Origin: Aegilops tauschii subsp. strangulata
Lineage: Eukaryota; Streptophyta; Magnoliopsida; Poales; Poaceae
Length of the DNA stretch: 64,000 nt
Assembly: GCF_002575655.3 (NCBI RefSeq)
Contig: NC_053039.3
Location: 240,724,622 to 240,788,621 of the forward strand
Reading direction: 5' to 3'
The first letter of the stretch is position 1; each line of letters starts with the position of its first letter. Below are positions 11,658 through 23,460 of this stretch, piece after piece. The notes under the pieces are model-generated. The model made no database searches and had not been told where the DNA came from. It saw only the letters and a program-made list of their open reading frames with translations. The translations under genes and the position numbers were made by a program.

Positions 11658-11673
11658 CGTCAGTCTTCTTCTT

Positions 11674-11977
11674 GAATATCCATTTATTCTCTATGGCTTG
11701 CCGATCATCGGGCAAGTCAACCAAAGTCCACACTTTGTTCTCATACATGGATCTCATCTCATATTTCATGGCCTCAAGCCATTTCACGGAATCTGGGCTT
11801 ATCATCGCTTCCTCATAGTTGTAGGCTCGTCATGGTCAAGCAACATGACCTCCAGAACAGGATTACCGTACCACTCTGGTGCGGACCTTACTCTGGTTGA
11901 CCTACGAGGTTCGGTAGTAACTTGATCTGAAGTTTCATGATCATCATCATTAGCTTCCTCACTAATTGGTGTAGGAA
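11674..11977 (-). pseudogene. Copia reverse transcriptase N-terminal part
   Basis: On the minus strand the frame reads SPDSVKWLEAMKYEMRSMYE, NKVWTLVDLPDDRQAIENKW and IFKKKTDA, the canonical start of Copia RT, and stops at the retroposon junction. It is continuous in gene order with the integrase frame at 11978-13351, although a stop near 11978 separates them. Confidence 0.9.
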
Positions 11978-13351
11978 TCACTGGAACTGATTTCTGTGAG
12001 AACTACTTTCCAATTCATGAGAAGGTACAATTACCTCATCAAGTTCTACTTTCCTGCCACTCACTCCTTTCAAGAGAAACTCCTTCTCTAGAAAGGATCC
12101 ATTCTTAGCAACAAATATCTTGCCTTCAGATCTGGGATAGAAGGTGTACCCAACAGTCTCCTTTGGGTATCCTATGAAGACACATTTCTCCGATTTGGGT
12201 TCGAGCTTATCAGGTTGAAGCTTTTTCACATAAGCATCGTAGCCCCAAACTTTAAGAAATGACAGCTTAGGTTTCTTGCCAAACCACAATTCATATGGTG
12301 TCGTCTCAACGGATTTAGATGGTGCCCTATTTAACATGAATGCAGCCGTCTCTGAAGCATAACCCCAAAATGATAGTTGTAAATCAATAAGAGACATCAT
12401 AGATCGCACCATATCTAATAAAGTACGGTTACGATGTTCGGACACACCATTACGTTGTGGTGTTCCAGGTGGCGTGAGTTGCGAAACTATTCCACATTGT
12501 TTCAAATGAAGACCAAACTCATAACTCAAATATTCACCTCCACGATCAGATCGTAGAAACTTTATTTTCTTGTTACGATGATTTTCTACTTCATTCTGAA
12601 ATTCTTTGAACTTTTCAAATGTTTCAGACTTATGTTTCATTAAGTAGATATACCCATATCTGCTCAAATCATCTGTGAAGGTCAGAAAAAAACGATACCC
12701 GCCGCGAGCGACAACACTCATTGGACCGCATACATCAGTATGTATTTTTTCCAACAAGTCAGTTGTTCGCTCCATTGTTCCCAAGAACGGAGTCTTAGTC
12801 ATCTTGCCCATGAGGCATGGTTCACAAGCATCAAGTGATTCCAAAATCCCATCAGCATGGAGTTTCTTCATGCACTTTACAGCAATATGACCTAAACGGC
12901 AGTGCCACAAATAAGTTGAACTATCATTATTAACTTTGCATCTTTTGGCTTCAACATTATGAACATGTGTATCACTAAAATCGAGATTCAACAAAAATAG
13001 ACCACTCATCAAGGGTGTATGACCATAAAAGATATTACTCATAAGAACAACCATTATTCTCTGATTTAAATGAATAGCCGTTCGCATCAAGCATGATCCA
13101 AATATAATGTTCATGCTCAACGCTGGCACCAAATGACAATTATTTAGATCGAAAACTAATCCCGACGGTAGATGTAGAGGTAGCATGCCGACGGCGATCA
13201 CATCGACTTTGGAACCATTTCCCACGCACATTGTCACCTCGTCCTTAGTCAATCTTCGTTTAATCCGTAGCCCCTGTTTTGAGTTGCAAATATGAGCAAC
13301 AGAACCAGTATCAAATACCCAGGCGCTACTACGAGCATTAGTAAGGTACAC
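11978..13351 (-). CDS. Copia protease C-terminal part, GAG-pre-integrase and integrase (fragment ORF)
   Basis: A 457-residue open frame. Near its start WVFDTGSVAHICNS (about residues 11-24) carries the aspartic protease DTGS site. The integrase zinc site follows with LWHCRLGHI (His150, His155) and CEPC (Cys176, Cys179). The integrase core has HTDVCGP (Asp206), RSDRGGEY (Asp269) and GVSEHRNRT (Glu305), an intact DDE triad, then the C-terminal PYELWFGKKPKLSFLKVWG and CVFIGYP segments. In the living element this was part of one gag-pol polyprotein; here its N terminus (the start Met lies inside the protease) and downstream RT are separated by stops. Integrase would insert the cDNA into chromosomes. 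Confidence 0.9.
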   Translation of the reverse strand: MYLTNARSSAWVFDTGSVAHICNSKQGLRIKRRLTKDEVTMCVGNGSKVDVIAVGMLPLHLPSGLVFDLNNCHLVPALSMNIIFGSCLMRTAIHLNQRIMVVLMSNIFYGHTPLMSGLFLLNLDFSDTHVHNVEAKRCKVNNDSSTYLWHCRLGHIAVKCMKKLHADGILESLDACEPCLMGKMTKTPFLGTMERTTDLLEKIHTDVCGPMSVVARGGYRFFLTFTDDLSRYGYIYLMKHKSETFEKFKEFQNEVENHRNKKIKFLRSDRGGEYLSYEFGLHLKQCGIVSQLTPPGTPQRNGVSEHRNRTLLDMVRSMMSLIDLQLSFWGYASETAAFMLNRAPSKSVETTPYELWFGKKPKLSFLKVWGYDAYVKKLQPDKLEPKSEKCVFIGYPKETVGYTFYPRSEGKIFVAKNGSFLEKEFLLKGVSGRKVELDEVIVPSHELESSSHRNQFQ

Positions 13352-13416
13352 ATCAATACATGTATATCAAATATACCTTTCACTTTGCCATCCTTCTTAT
13401 CCGCCAAATACTTGGG

Positions 13417-14210
13417 GCAGTTCCGCTTCCACTGACCAGTCCCTTTGCAGTAGAATCACTCAGTCTCAGGCTTAGGTCCAGACTTGGGCTTCTTCCCTTG
13501 AGCAGCAACTGGCTTGCTGTTCTTCTTGAAGTTCCCCTTCTTCCCTTTGCCCTTTTTCTTGAAACTAGTGGTCTTGTTAACCATCAACACTTGATGCTCC
13601 TTCTTGATTTCTACCTCAGCGGCCTTTAGCATTGCGAAGTGCTCGGGAATAGTCTTTTCCAGCCCTTGCATACTATAGTTCATCACAAAGCCTTTATAGC
13701 TTGGTGTCAGTGATTGAAGAACTCTGTCAATGACACTATCATCAGGAAGATTAACTCCTAGCCGAGTCAAGTGGTTGTGGTACCCGACATTCTGAGTATG
13801 TGTTCACTGACAGAACTATTCTCCTCCATTTTGCAGCTATAGAACTTGTTGGAGACTTCATATCTCTCAACTCGGGCATTTGCTTGAAATATTAACTTCA
13901 ACTCCAGGAACATCTCATATGCTCCATGACGTTCAAAACGTCTTTGAAGTCCTGATTCTAAGCCGTAAAGCATGGCACACTGAACTATCGAGTAGTCATA
14001 AACTATGCTCTGCCAGACGTTCATAACGTCTGCAGTTGCTCCTGCAGCGGGTTTTGCAGCTAGCGGTGCTTCCAGGACGTAATTCTTTTGTGCAGCAATG
14101 AGGATAATCCTCAAGTTACGGACCCAGTCCGTGTAATTGCTACCATCATCTTTCAACTTAGCTTTCTCTAGGAACGCATTAAAATTCAAGGGAATGGTAG
14201 CACGGGCCAT
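13417..14210 (-). pseudogene. Copia gag (capsid/nucleocapsid), frameshifted
   Basis: It starts at MARATIPLNFNAFLEKAKLK (14210), typical of this Copia group. The capsid frame runs to about 13785, where a one-base shift moves from ILRMSG to the frame LTRLGVNLPDDSVIDRVLQS. A Lys-rich linker (KKKGKGKKGNFKKNSK) precedes the nucleocapsid knuckle at about 13420-13457. There the first Cys position is a TGA stop (..PETE, stop, FYCKGTGQWKRNC) and the expected His is Gln, so the zinc knuckle has lost two ligands. Gag would form the virus-like particle. Confidence 0.9.
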
Positions 14211-15443
14211 TGATCTACAACAACATAGACATGCAAATACTATTAGGTACTAAGTTCATGATAAATTAAAGTTCAATTAATCATATTACTTAAGAACTCC
14301 CACTTAGATAGACATCCCTCTAGTCATCTAAATGATCATGTGATCCATATCAACTAAACCATGTCAGATCATCACGTGAGATGGAGTAGTTTTCAATGGT
14401 GAACATCACTATGTTGATCATATCTACTATATGATTCACGCTCAACCTTTCGGTCTCAGTGTTCTGAGGCCATATATGCATATGCTAGGCTCGTCAAGTT
14501 TAACCCGAGTATTCTGCACGTGCAAAACTATGTTGTACCCGTTATATGTGAACATAGAGCTTATCACACCCGATCGTCATGTGGTGTCTCGGCACGACGA
14601 ACTGTAGCAACGGTGCATACTCAGGGAGAACACTTATACCTTGAAATTTAGTGAGGGATCATCTTATAATACTACCACCGTACTAAGAAAAATAAGATGC
14701 ATAAAGGATAAACATCACATGCAATCAAAATATGTGACATGATATGGCCATCATCATCTTGTGCCTTTGTTCTCCATCTCCAAAGCACCGTCATGATCTC
14801 CATCGTCACCGGCTTGACACCTTGATCTCCATCGTAGCATCGTTGTCGTCTCGCCAACTATTGCTTCTACGACTATCGCTACAACTTAGTGATAAAGTAA
14901 AGCAATTACATGGCATTTGCATTTCATACAATAAAGCGACAACCATAAGGCTCCTGCCAGTTGCCGATAACTTTTACAAAACATGGTAATCTCATACAAC
15001 AACTTATATCTCATCACGTCTTGACCATATCACATCACAACATGCCCTGCAAAAACAAGTTAGACGTCCTCTACTTTGTTGTTGCAAATTTTACGTGGCT
15101 GCTACGGGCTTCTAGCAAGAACCGTTCTTACCTACGCATCAAAACCACAACGATTTTTCGTCAAGTGTGCTGTTTTAACCTTCAATAAGGACCGGCCATA
15201 GTCAAACTCGATTCAACTAAAGTTGGAGAAACAGACACCCGCCAGCCACCTGTGTGCGAAGCACGTCGGTAGAACCAGTCTCACGAGCGCGGTCATGTAA
15301 TGTCGTCCGGGCCGCTTCATCCAACAATACCGCCGAATCAAAGTAAGACGTTGGTGGTAAGCAGTATGACTATTATCGCCCACAACTCTTTCCGTTCTAC
15401 TCGTGCATATAACATCTACGCATAGACTTGGCTTCGATGCCAC
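14211..15443 (-). other. Copia untranslated leader with primer binding site
   Basis: About 1.2 kb between the 5' LTR and the gag start with no coding trace. Immediately inside the LTR (15430-15443), the minus strand reads GTGGCATCGAAGCC. This is a mutated form of the initiator-Met primer site TGGTATCAGAGCC usual in Copia elements; that assignment comes from family knowledge. Confidence 0.75.
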
Positions 15444-17180
15444 TGTTGGGGAACGCAGTATTTCAAAAAAAAATCCTATGATCACGCAAGATCTATCTAG
15501 GGGATGCATAGCAACGAGACGGGAGAGTGTGTCCACGTACCCTCGTAGACCGAAAGCAGAAGCATTTAGTAACGCGGTTGATGTAGTCAAACGTCTTCAC
15601 GATCCAACCGATCCAAGTACCGAACATACGACACCTCCGTGTTCAGCACACGTTCAGCATGATGACGTCCCTCGAGCTCTTGATCCAGTTGAGGATGAGG
15701 GAGAGTTCAGTCAGCACGACGGCGTGGCGAAGGTGATGATGAAGTTACCGGCGCAGGGCTTCGCTTAAGCACTACGACGATATGACCGAGGTGTTAAACT
15801 ATGGAGGGGGCACCGCACACGGCTAAGAGATTGTCTGTTGTGCTATTGGGGTGTCCCCTGGCCACGTATATAAAGGAGGGAGGGAGAGAGGAGGCCGGCC
15901 AGGTTGGGCGCTCCAGGGGGGAGTCCTACTTGGACTCGTAGTCCAAGTAGGATTCGGCCCCCCTTTTTCCTTTCTTACACCAGAGGGGAAAGGAAGGAGG
16001 GGAGAAGGAGAAGGAAGGAGGGGGCCGCGCCCCCACCCCTAGTCCAATTCGGTTTGGGCAGGGGGAGGCGCGCACCACCCTGTGGCCCTTCTTCCCTCTC
16101 TCCACTAAAGCCCACTAAGGCCCATTAACTTCCCCGAGGGTTCCGGTAACCCCTCGGTGCTCCGGAAAAATACCCGGATCACTTGGAACCATTCCGATGT
16201 CCGAATATAACATTCCAATATATGAATCTTTACCTCTCGACCATTTTGAGACTCCTCGTCATGTCCGTGATCTCATCCAGGACTGTGAACAAACTTTGGT
16301 TCATCAAATCACATAACTCATAATACAAATCATCATCGAACGTTAAGCGTGCGGACCCTACGGGTTCGAGAACTATGTTGACATGACCGAGACACATCTC
16401 CGGTTAATGACCAATAGCGGAACCTGGATGCTCATATTGGCTCCTACATATTCTACGAAGATCTTTATCGGTCAAACCGCATAACAACATACGTTATTCC
16501 CTTTGTCATCGGTATGTTACTTGCTCGAGATTCGATCGCCGGTATCATGATACCTAGTTCAATCTCGTTACCGGCAAGTCTCTTTACTCGTTCTGTAATG
16601 CATCATCTCGTAACTAACTCATTACTCACATTGCTTGCCAGGCTTATAGTGATGTGCATTACCGAGAGGGCCCAGAGATACCTTTCCGATACTGAGAGTG
16701 ACAAATCCTAATCTCGATCTATGCCAACTCAACCAACACCATCGGAGACACCTGTAGAGCATCTTTATAATGACCCAATTACGTTGTGACGTTTGATAGC
16801 ACACAAGGTGTTCCTGCGGTATTCGGGAGTTGCATAATCTCATAGTCAGAGGAACATGTATAAGTCATGAAGCAATAGCAATAAAACTAAACGATCATAA
16901 TGGTAAGCTAACGGATGGGTCTTGTCCATCACATCATTCTCTAATGATGTGATCCCGTTCATCAAATGACATCACATGTCTATGGTTAGGAAACTTAACC
17001 ATCTTTGATTAACGAGATAGTCAAGTAGAGGCATACTAGGGACACTATGTTTTTCTATGTATTCACAGATGTACTAAGTTTCTAGTTAATACAATTCTAG
17101 CATGAATAATAAACATTTATCATGATATATGGAAATATAAATAACAACTTTATTATTGCCTCTAGGGAATATTTCCTTCA
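15444..17180 (-). repeat. Copia 5' LTR, 1737 bp
   Basis: Full-length LTR, plus strand TGTTGGGGAACG to TTTCCTTCA. The minus-strand TATA box (TTTATATA, plus 15867-15874) is the likely promoter of the element. Its length agrees with the solo LTR of the same family elsewhere in the window once the insertion there is removed (about 1733 bp). Confidence 0.92.
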
Positions 17181-17185
17181 TTAGC

Positions 17186-20100
17186 ACGTTCGCCTAAGGG
17201 TGTAACAGGAGCACCTCTGGGATTGTTACTTAGGTTCACCCAAGTTAAGTACCTAGGGTGGGAGAAGCCGAAAGCCAAAACACGAAGTCGGTTGGCACGA
17301 AGGGAATGCAAATTACAGCCCCTTAGAGGGGAATACATTGGACTCAATCCTACTTCGCGAGCTACGAAAGGCTTGCCTACCCTCCTTGAAAAACAAACGA
17401 GTCGATGGCATGAAAAAGTCGTAAAGACAACACCTAGGGCATGCGAACCATCGCAGGATCACCCGAGCCGATGGCACACGCTGCAGTAAGCACCTAAAAT
17501 ATGTGTTCCCTGTTCAGCTTGCGTTTAAACCGATAGGCTAGATTGCCTTGCACCGAGGAGTCCCCACCCCCCCCCCCCCCCCCGCCCAAAAATACAGGGG
17601 TTGACAACTAGAGCATGCACTCCTCATTTTCCCCTGGTTGGGGAGGTGGAAAGAGAAGGCTAGTTAAGGAAATTATTTGCATGAACAGGTACAAGCAACA
17701 CCGGATACGTGGCATGTATGCACAACACATGATTACATGAAGGGTTGGACTATAAAAGAAGTCTTTATAGACCATCAATAAGTTTATCTAAATGGAAATC
17801 CCTTTCCGTTATTCGAGCAAAAGGCATGACCTTTTCGAAATTGAAGTACGTCTTCATTTCCTCCCTGTTAGGTACTTCGGGACCAACCTTGGCAATATAT
17901 TGAATTTCTAGTTGCAGAAAGTGCGTTTGGAGCATGGCCCATGCTTGCCGAGCACCTTCTCAACACCCCGAGATCTTCCATGCCTTGAAACTGCTCACGA
18001 ACTCCTTGTAGACGTCAGGCAAGGGTAGACTCGTCCTCGGGTAGCTATTCCTTCACCCATAAATGCCGAAAAACAACCCCCATGGTTGACCGTGTGAGTT
18101 GGTGCAACTCGCCCAGCCACATTAGACCATCCTTTAAGGACACCCCATCATCTGCAATTGGCAGAGCAGGCAGAATAGCTAAAAAGCAAAGATATGGGTT
18201 TAGAACACATGGCAATAAAAGACCGAGGATAAAGGTGGGACGTAAAGTCACTTACCCGAAATGAACTCGCATGCCTGTTTTGTCTCCTATTCGGACAATA
18301 GCCACTCGAGACTTGAGCTTTTCCAGCTCTAGCCCTTGCCAATTTTTCTCCTCATCCAGAGCCATGTTTGCATCTTTAAGTTTGTTGCACTCATCGAGGC
18401 GCCTACTGAGAACATTATGTGCGGTAGATTCTTGTGAAGGGAAATAGTGTGCGTTTTCCTGAGCACTTTCCAGACCCTTTTCCAAAGTGGCGACATGCTC
18501 CACTATGGAGGGAAGTTATGTGAGCAAATCACAACGAACCTGAAAAGACCACACAATGAGTGTTTGGGATATTATTATACCTGTAGCCATGGAGCAACTT
18601 CCTTTTCCGAAACCTCGAGTTGGCCCTTGACCAGGCCAATTCTTCAGATAATTGTTTTTTTATTTACATAAACCCGAGGAGCTTTCTAATGCCTTCCCCG
18701 TCGGAACGACACCTCGGATAGCAAGTGTAAATACTGCCAAGTCTGCCCCTGCGTGAAGCCGCCACACACCTTGAGGGCTACTGAGTGTTCGAGGACTCAT
18801 GCTTCAAAATATATTTTTACCTCCATTTCGTTGGCAAAAATCGTGGCAACATCTTTAAGCCCCACGCTCACATCACCAATATGATCGTCCACCGACCGAA
18901 GAACCTCTTGTTGCTGAGCTATAAAAGCTTGATTGTTTAGGGAAATCTTTTTGTTCTCGATGGCGCAACATGATCTCGAACTTGGACTCCATGGCGGACA
19001 TCATCAAGGACTCCTCCCGGGCTGCACTTGACCACCCTCAGGAGCCACCAGGTGAGGAGGAACCGCTAGTTCTACCATTGAACCTGGAACTTGAGGCATG
19101 GGCACTCTATCCTTAGCGGCACGGCTGGATCTGCAAGATTGAAGTCATGTGGGCTCTCCGAATAATCTACAAGGATCTTTTGAAAGAACTAGAGGGCCAA
19201 ACTTACCGAGTAGAAAGCGGGAGGGGGGAGGGGGCTCGAGGCGCGCGCACCTCGGCGTTGGCTCAAGCAATAACCAGCCTTCCTGAACGGCCTACAGTTT
19301 GAGCCAAGGCCGCCTTGGAGGCCTACATCAGATACTTGGTTTGAGAGCCGTCTAAAGAGGAGGGAACTGAGGCACTCGCGGGCCGGGCAGCACCCGTATT
19401 GGCAGCTCACTTTTTCAAGGTCAGACACCACCACCCATCATGTTACCTGGGGACAAGATCGTTCCTGGGCGATCAATAGACGGCAACTTCCTCACCATTG
19501 ATGCCCTCTTAGTAAAAGACGCCATCACAATAGATGACATCGACGTGAGTATCCTTGGCCAGTCCGAGCTCGCAGTAACGATCTTGGATCTCCGGTTGAG
19601 GAGCCGGGGAGTCCAGCGTGGTGGCCCATTGCTTCCAATCCTGTTTAAAAAATTGAAAAGTTAATTAGGAGGTTATATACCCTGTTTTATAGATAAATGA
19701 GTTAGTTGTAAAAACTTACTGCACGGACATGCTTGACGTGTAAAATCCATCATGTTGTGGCACTTTGAGGAAGTCTGATTCCTCGCCTTTGAACATCGAT
19801 GTTAACATCTTCGCGAGTGTTTGACGCTCGTTGAGTTCTCCTCGGTGGGCGCGAGTCGAGTCATGGACCCCGTTGTATTCCCACATGGGGTGAGCGTGCT
19901 GCTATAACCACTGAATTCCTTAGGTAAGCGCCAACGCCAGACCACGGATGACGTCCCTTCCTGAGCTCGGGTCCTCAAACACGAGTTGTACCATTCTATG
20001 GAGGTTCAGGCGAGAAGGGGGTGAGGCCCATCCGAGGAGGATCTTCAAGAGGCACATCAGGGAGGAAGAACCACTCCTCTTGCCTGTTTTCATTTAACTC

Positions 20101-20640
20101 TTTCATGGTACCGAAAAGATAGTTCGACCCCGCTACCTTGTAGACGCCGGCCCCGCCAGACTCGAATAGCAGAAATCTCCTTGGATGCATGGAACCACAC
20201 AAAAAATATTTGGACCACAAATCAAAATGTGGCTGGCACCTGAGGAAGGCCTCACATAGAGTGATGTAACAAGCTATGTGGAGAAATGAGTTGGGTGACA
20301 GGTGGTGGAGTTGAATGCCGTAAAAGTGCAACAGGCCCCTCAAGAAAGGATGGATTGAACAGGCGAGGCCCTTGAGAAGGAAAGGAATGAAGCATACCAT
20401 TTCGTGCTCCTTAGGCTTGGGGTAGGGATTTTGAATGAAACTGTTGTCGAGGGTAAGCAATCTAGCGCGGGCGAAGTCAATCTTTGGCGGAGGCAAATAT
20501 ACCAATGCGCTGAGCCAATCCAATTGACCATGAGTCACAGAGCAGCTTTTCCACTCTCCCTCGTGAAGGGCAGTAGAGCGCGAAGATGAAGTTGTTGTGG
20601 AATCCATGGGAGCAGGCTCTCTCATGTGCTGGCGGATTGC
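17186..20640 (-). pseudogene. Antisense accessory gene of a Gypsy element (Tat-like aORF), decayed
   Basis: The minus frame starting MREPAPMDSTTTSSS (20625) contains IHPFLRGLLHFYGIQLHHLS and NSFLHIACYITLCEAFLRCQ. This is a signature I associate with the 'putative gypsy type transposon' family (PF04195-like) found antisense in plant LTR elements. After 19996 a continuation reads RMVQLVFEDPSSGRDVIRGL, stop, ..., stop, QHAHPMWEYNGVHDSTRAHR, GELNERQTLAKMLTSMFKGE to about 19735. A probable intron follows, then degraded segments and a coiled-coil stretch at 18503-18252. Multiple stops make it a pseudogene. It lies opposite in strand to the pol fragment at 6828-7220, as expected for one element split by the Copia. 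Confidence 0.7.
17567..17583 (+). repeat. Poly(C) run, 17 bases
   Basis: Uninterrupted run of 17 C residues in the non-coding 3' part of the antisense gene region. Length may be unreliable because homopolymers are error-prone in assemblies. Confidence 0.85.
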
Positions 20641-21223
20641 GTTATTTGCTCAAGTTAAACGAAGGGAGAGAAGAACACACGGGATCAGAGTAGGGTAGGT
20701 TATGGGGGATGTCAATTCTCTCAACCCTGCAGCTGCGTTTTTTGACAATGATTTCTTGCTATGCAATGATTGGACGCTTGAGTCCTATAGCGATAAACCC
20801 GCGTATTCCCCACTCGTCGTGTGATAAGCGTGCATGGAGATCTAGGGGGTGGTTAGTGGTGCCGCTTTATGTGTCATGGGGGGCACGATGAACTTTTCTG
20901 ATTGGACGTCCCAATGGTGGGGCCCCGAACCGTGCATAGACACTACAAAGACCCTTGATATGACAACTCTCCCAAAGAGGTTGAGGCGGTCAAATTTGTC
21001 AGGGTGGGGCCGGGCTATCAGCTGGACCCGAGTAACGGAATTGCATCGCCCTTAAGGCAGAAGCGCGTGGGTAGAAATCTTCGAATCCGAGGAACTCCTT
21101 GTAAACATCGAATGCTACTATTAAATAGATATGGAAATTTTAGAGGGATCCTCATATTGTTGAGGCATAAAACTCCTCGGGCAAGACTTGGCCACTTTGG
21201 GGAAATGTATGGATGACTTATTG
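20641..21223. other. 5' flank of the antisense gene, no gene
   Basis: Probable 5' region of the accessory gene and remainder of the Gypsy remnant. No LTR boundary or coding trace was recognised. Confidence 0.45.
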
Positions 21224-21555
21224 TGTTGGGGATCGTTGCATGGGAAACAATTTTTTTCCTATGAGATAACTATTTCACCCAAGATCTAATCTACTAGATG
21301 CTAGCAACGAGTGGGAGTAAGTCTACATACCCTTGTAGACCAAGAGCGGAAACATTCAACGAACGTGGTTGATGTTCTTGTACTTTCTTCGCGATCCACC
21401 GATCAATCACCGCATGAACGACACCTCTGAGATATGCACATGTACGGCTCAGTGACGCCTCCTCCTTATTGATTCAGCAAGAAAGAAGGAGAAGTAGATG
21501 AGATCTAGGCCAGCACGACGGCGTGGTAGTGGTGTTTGTGGCGAAGGAGAAGGGA
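21224..21555 (-). mobile_element. Copia LTR fragment, cut by the CACTA element
   Basis: It starts TGTTGGGGATCG and continues with sequence parallel to the 3' part of Copia LTRs (cccaagatctaatctactagatgctagcaac, then acccttgtagaccaagagcgg). That is the minus-oriented end of an LTR of a family related to, but different from, the one at 15444. It stops exactly where the CACTA terminus begins. The remainder was not found in the window. Confidence 0.7.
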
Positions 21556-21703
21556 CACTACAAAAAAAAGCTTCCGTGATGATAAGTGTTTGTCACAATA
21601 GGTCATGTTTTCTGTCATGCATGTACATCCATGACGATTTTATGAGAAAATCAAGATAGTCCTACCTATGCTGTCGTAGAAGTGTTCCATGACAATACCA
21701 AAA

Positions 21704-21739
21704 TTATCATCACGGAAGTGTCCACTTCCATGACGATAA
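21704..21739. repeat. Inverted repeat (hairpin) in CACTA left end
   Basis: Arms TTATCATCACGGAAGTG (21704-21720) and CACTTCCATGACGATAA (21723-21739) pair over 17 bp with two mismatches around a 2-base loop. The same structure recurs in the second CACTA end at 55661-55696. It may serve as a transposase-binding subterminal repeat. Confidence 0.75.
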
Positions 21740-21959
21740 ATGGCGCGTCATGGAAGTGCTTTCGTCAAGGGTAACCAACACGTGGCATCCACCATAACGG
21801 GTCGCCAAGCTATCGGGTTCCGGTTTGGATCCGGTAACCCATTAATAGCCGGGACCAATGGGGATTTTCCATGTGTAAAATTCCCATTGGCTCTAGCAAC
21901 CACGTGTCAGCTCCGCGTTGGGACATATGTCAACCACCCAATGGACAGGAGGCGCCTAT

Positions 21960-22980
21960 GATACGTTGACACGTGGCAAGGCCCAGCAACGGTCCATTTA
22001 GGTTAAAAAGGTCGGCCCGGTAAAAATTAGCGGGCTGGCTCATTAACGGCCTGCTTGCAGACGACCCATTCGCAGTTAAGGCTCGTAGGAATAGTGTCAA
22101 ATCAGCCCATCAACGACCCGTTCTAGACTTGTCATCATTGCGGCCCATGGTCACTTCTGGCCCGTTAACAATAAGCTAAGTATTTGGGTCGGATTACGGC
22201 CCCCTGCCTGTTAAAGGTCATTCTACATTTGGGCCCATTTATTGCCCGATGAAACTTTCGGTCAATAAATGACCGTGAAGGAATTGGGTCATATTCGGCC
22301 ATGTCTGACATTCGGCTTGTTAGCAGGCCACTGTAGATTTGGGCCACTTCCAGCCTGTTGTGTTTTCGGCCTGTTAACGTCGGACGAAATCCATGGGCCA
22401 TATGTGACTCAACATCACATCGGGCCTATTAACGGACCATATAAACGCTGATACTAATCAAGCCTGACCGCACTTCCGGCCTGGTAAAGGCCCGTGTAGT
22501 AGGTCGGCTCATTTACGACCCGTCTGAATTTCGGCCTGTGAACGATCCGTATAGTAAATGGGCCACCATGAGTCGAGATACATTTTGGCCTGCTAATGAC
22601 CAGTGGGTTATTTGGCTTTTCAGGGCCAATGATCTTTTGGCCTCCTAAAAGCAATGGGCATATTTTGGCCCAATTAGGGCCCAATTTGACTTTCGGCCTA
22701 TTAAAGGCCCATGTTATTTATGGGCCATATTAGGCCTGTGGATATTTACACATATTAACGGCCTATTGTTACTAAGGGCCCAAATTATGATTAGGCCTAT
22801 TAAAGGCCCACTATGGGCACATGCCTACCAAAAATAAGAAAGCTTATGCTGATTTCGGCCCAAATATTTTTAGTGGGCTACATACCGTTTACGGCCCATA
22901 ATCGTTGTTAGCCGAATTGGAATTGTGGGCCCGAAGAATGTTGGCACATTGGGCTCCAATGAAGCTTTCATCCAAAAGGA
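21960..22980. repeat. CACTA left subterminal repeat zone
   Basis: About 1 kb with dozens of short, degenerate words of the type GGCCCATTAACGGCCC, GGCCTGTTAACG and GGCCCATATTAGG in both orientations, spaced roughly every 20-40 bp. CACTA transposases (TNPA-type) are known to bind clustered subterminal motifs. No coding capacity. Confidence 0.75.
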
Positions 22981-23194
22981 GATCGATGATGCTGAATACA
23001 TTACGTAGATAAACCTACACTATACAAAAATAGCGTTGTAATTTTTACAGCCTTTGGCAACATGATAAATGTTGTATCACAACAAAATAAATTACAGCCA
23101 TACAACAAAAGGCCTGTTGGCATGAAAGTTTACAGTCCTTGCAGATAAAAGCACCATCAGATGTATAGAAGCACATATCATTTGACCTGAGTGC

Positions 23195-23460
23195 TCATGT
23201 TTCAGGCTGTAGAATCTGATGGAGCAGCATGATCTTCCCCTTTTTCCGTCGTTGCTCTTGAACAACGAAGCAAATGTCTGATAGTCTGGTTTCAAAACCA
23301 TTCATATCTTGATGACATTTGTCAACCACTATTCTTGTTTCAGAAACGACCTCCATTATGGATTGGACTTGTGTCTGGAGCACAGATATATCACTCTGTC
23401 TAGCCGAAAGATTTTGTTTAGTAGGTGATTTGGACGAGGTTACCTTGACAACCAACCTAT
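23195..23460 (-). pseudogene. CACTA ORF1 C-terminal coiled-coil exon
   Basis: The frame reads VKVTSSKSPTKQNLSARQSD, ISVLQTQVQSIMEVVSETRI and VVDKCHQDMNGFETRLSDIC and ends in ...LLHQILQPET. Heptad-like hydrophobics indicate a coiled coil, usual at the end of TNPA/ORF1 proteins. A plausible acceptor (taattatag) precedes it. It is separated from the conserved core at 36.2-36.7 kb by two insertions (23714-26517 and 26656-35624), so the gene is broken. Confidence 0.6.

Larger units (their letters stand above)
7605..17180 (-). mobile_element. Copia LTR retrotransposon (Angela/WIS/BARE-like), minus strand
   Basis: Two LTRs (7605-8747 and 15444-17180) bound a minus-strand interior in Copia order: primer site, gag, protease, integrase, reverse transcriptase, RNase H, polypurine tract. 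The LTRs start TGAAGGAAATAT and end CCCCAACA in element sense. Flanking 5-mers are TCAGC (7600-7604) and TTAGC (17181-17185), a target duplication with one substitution. The element is inactive: gag and RT are frameshifted, the zinc knuckle has a stop, the RT is split by a retroposon, and the 3' LTR has a large deletion. The family hint comes from remembered Triticeae LTRs. Confidence 0.92.
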
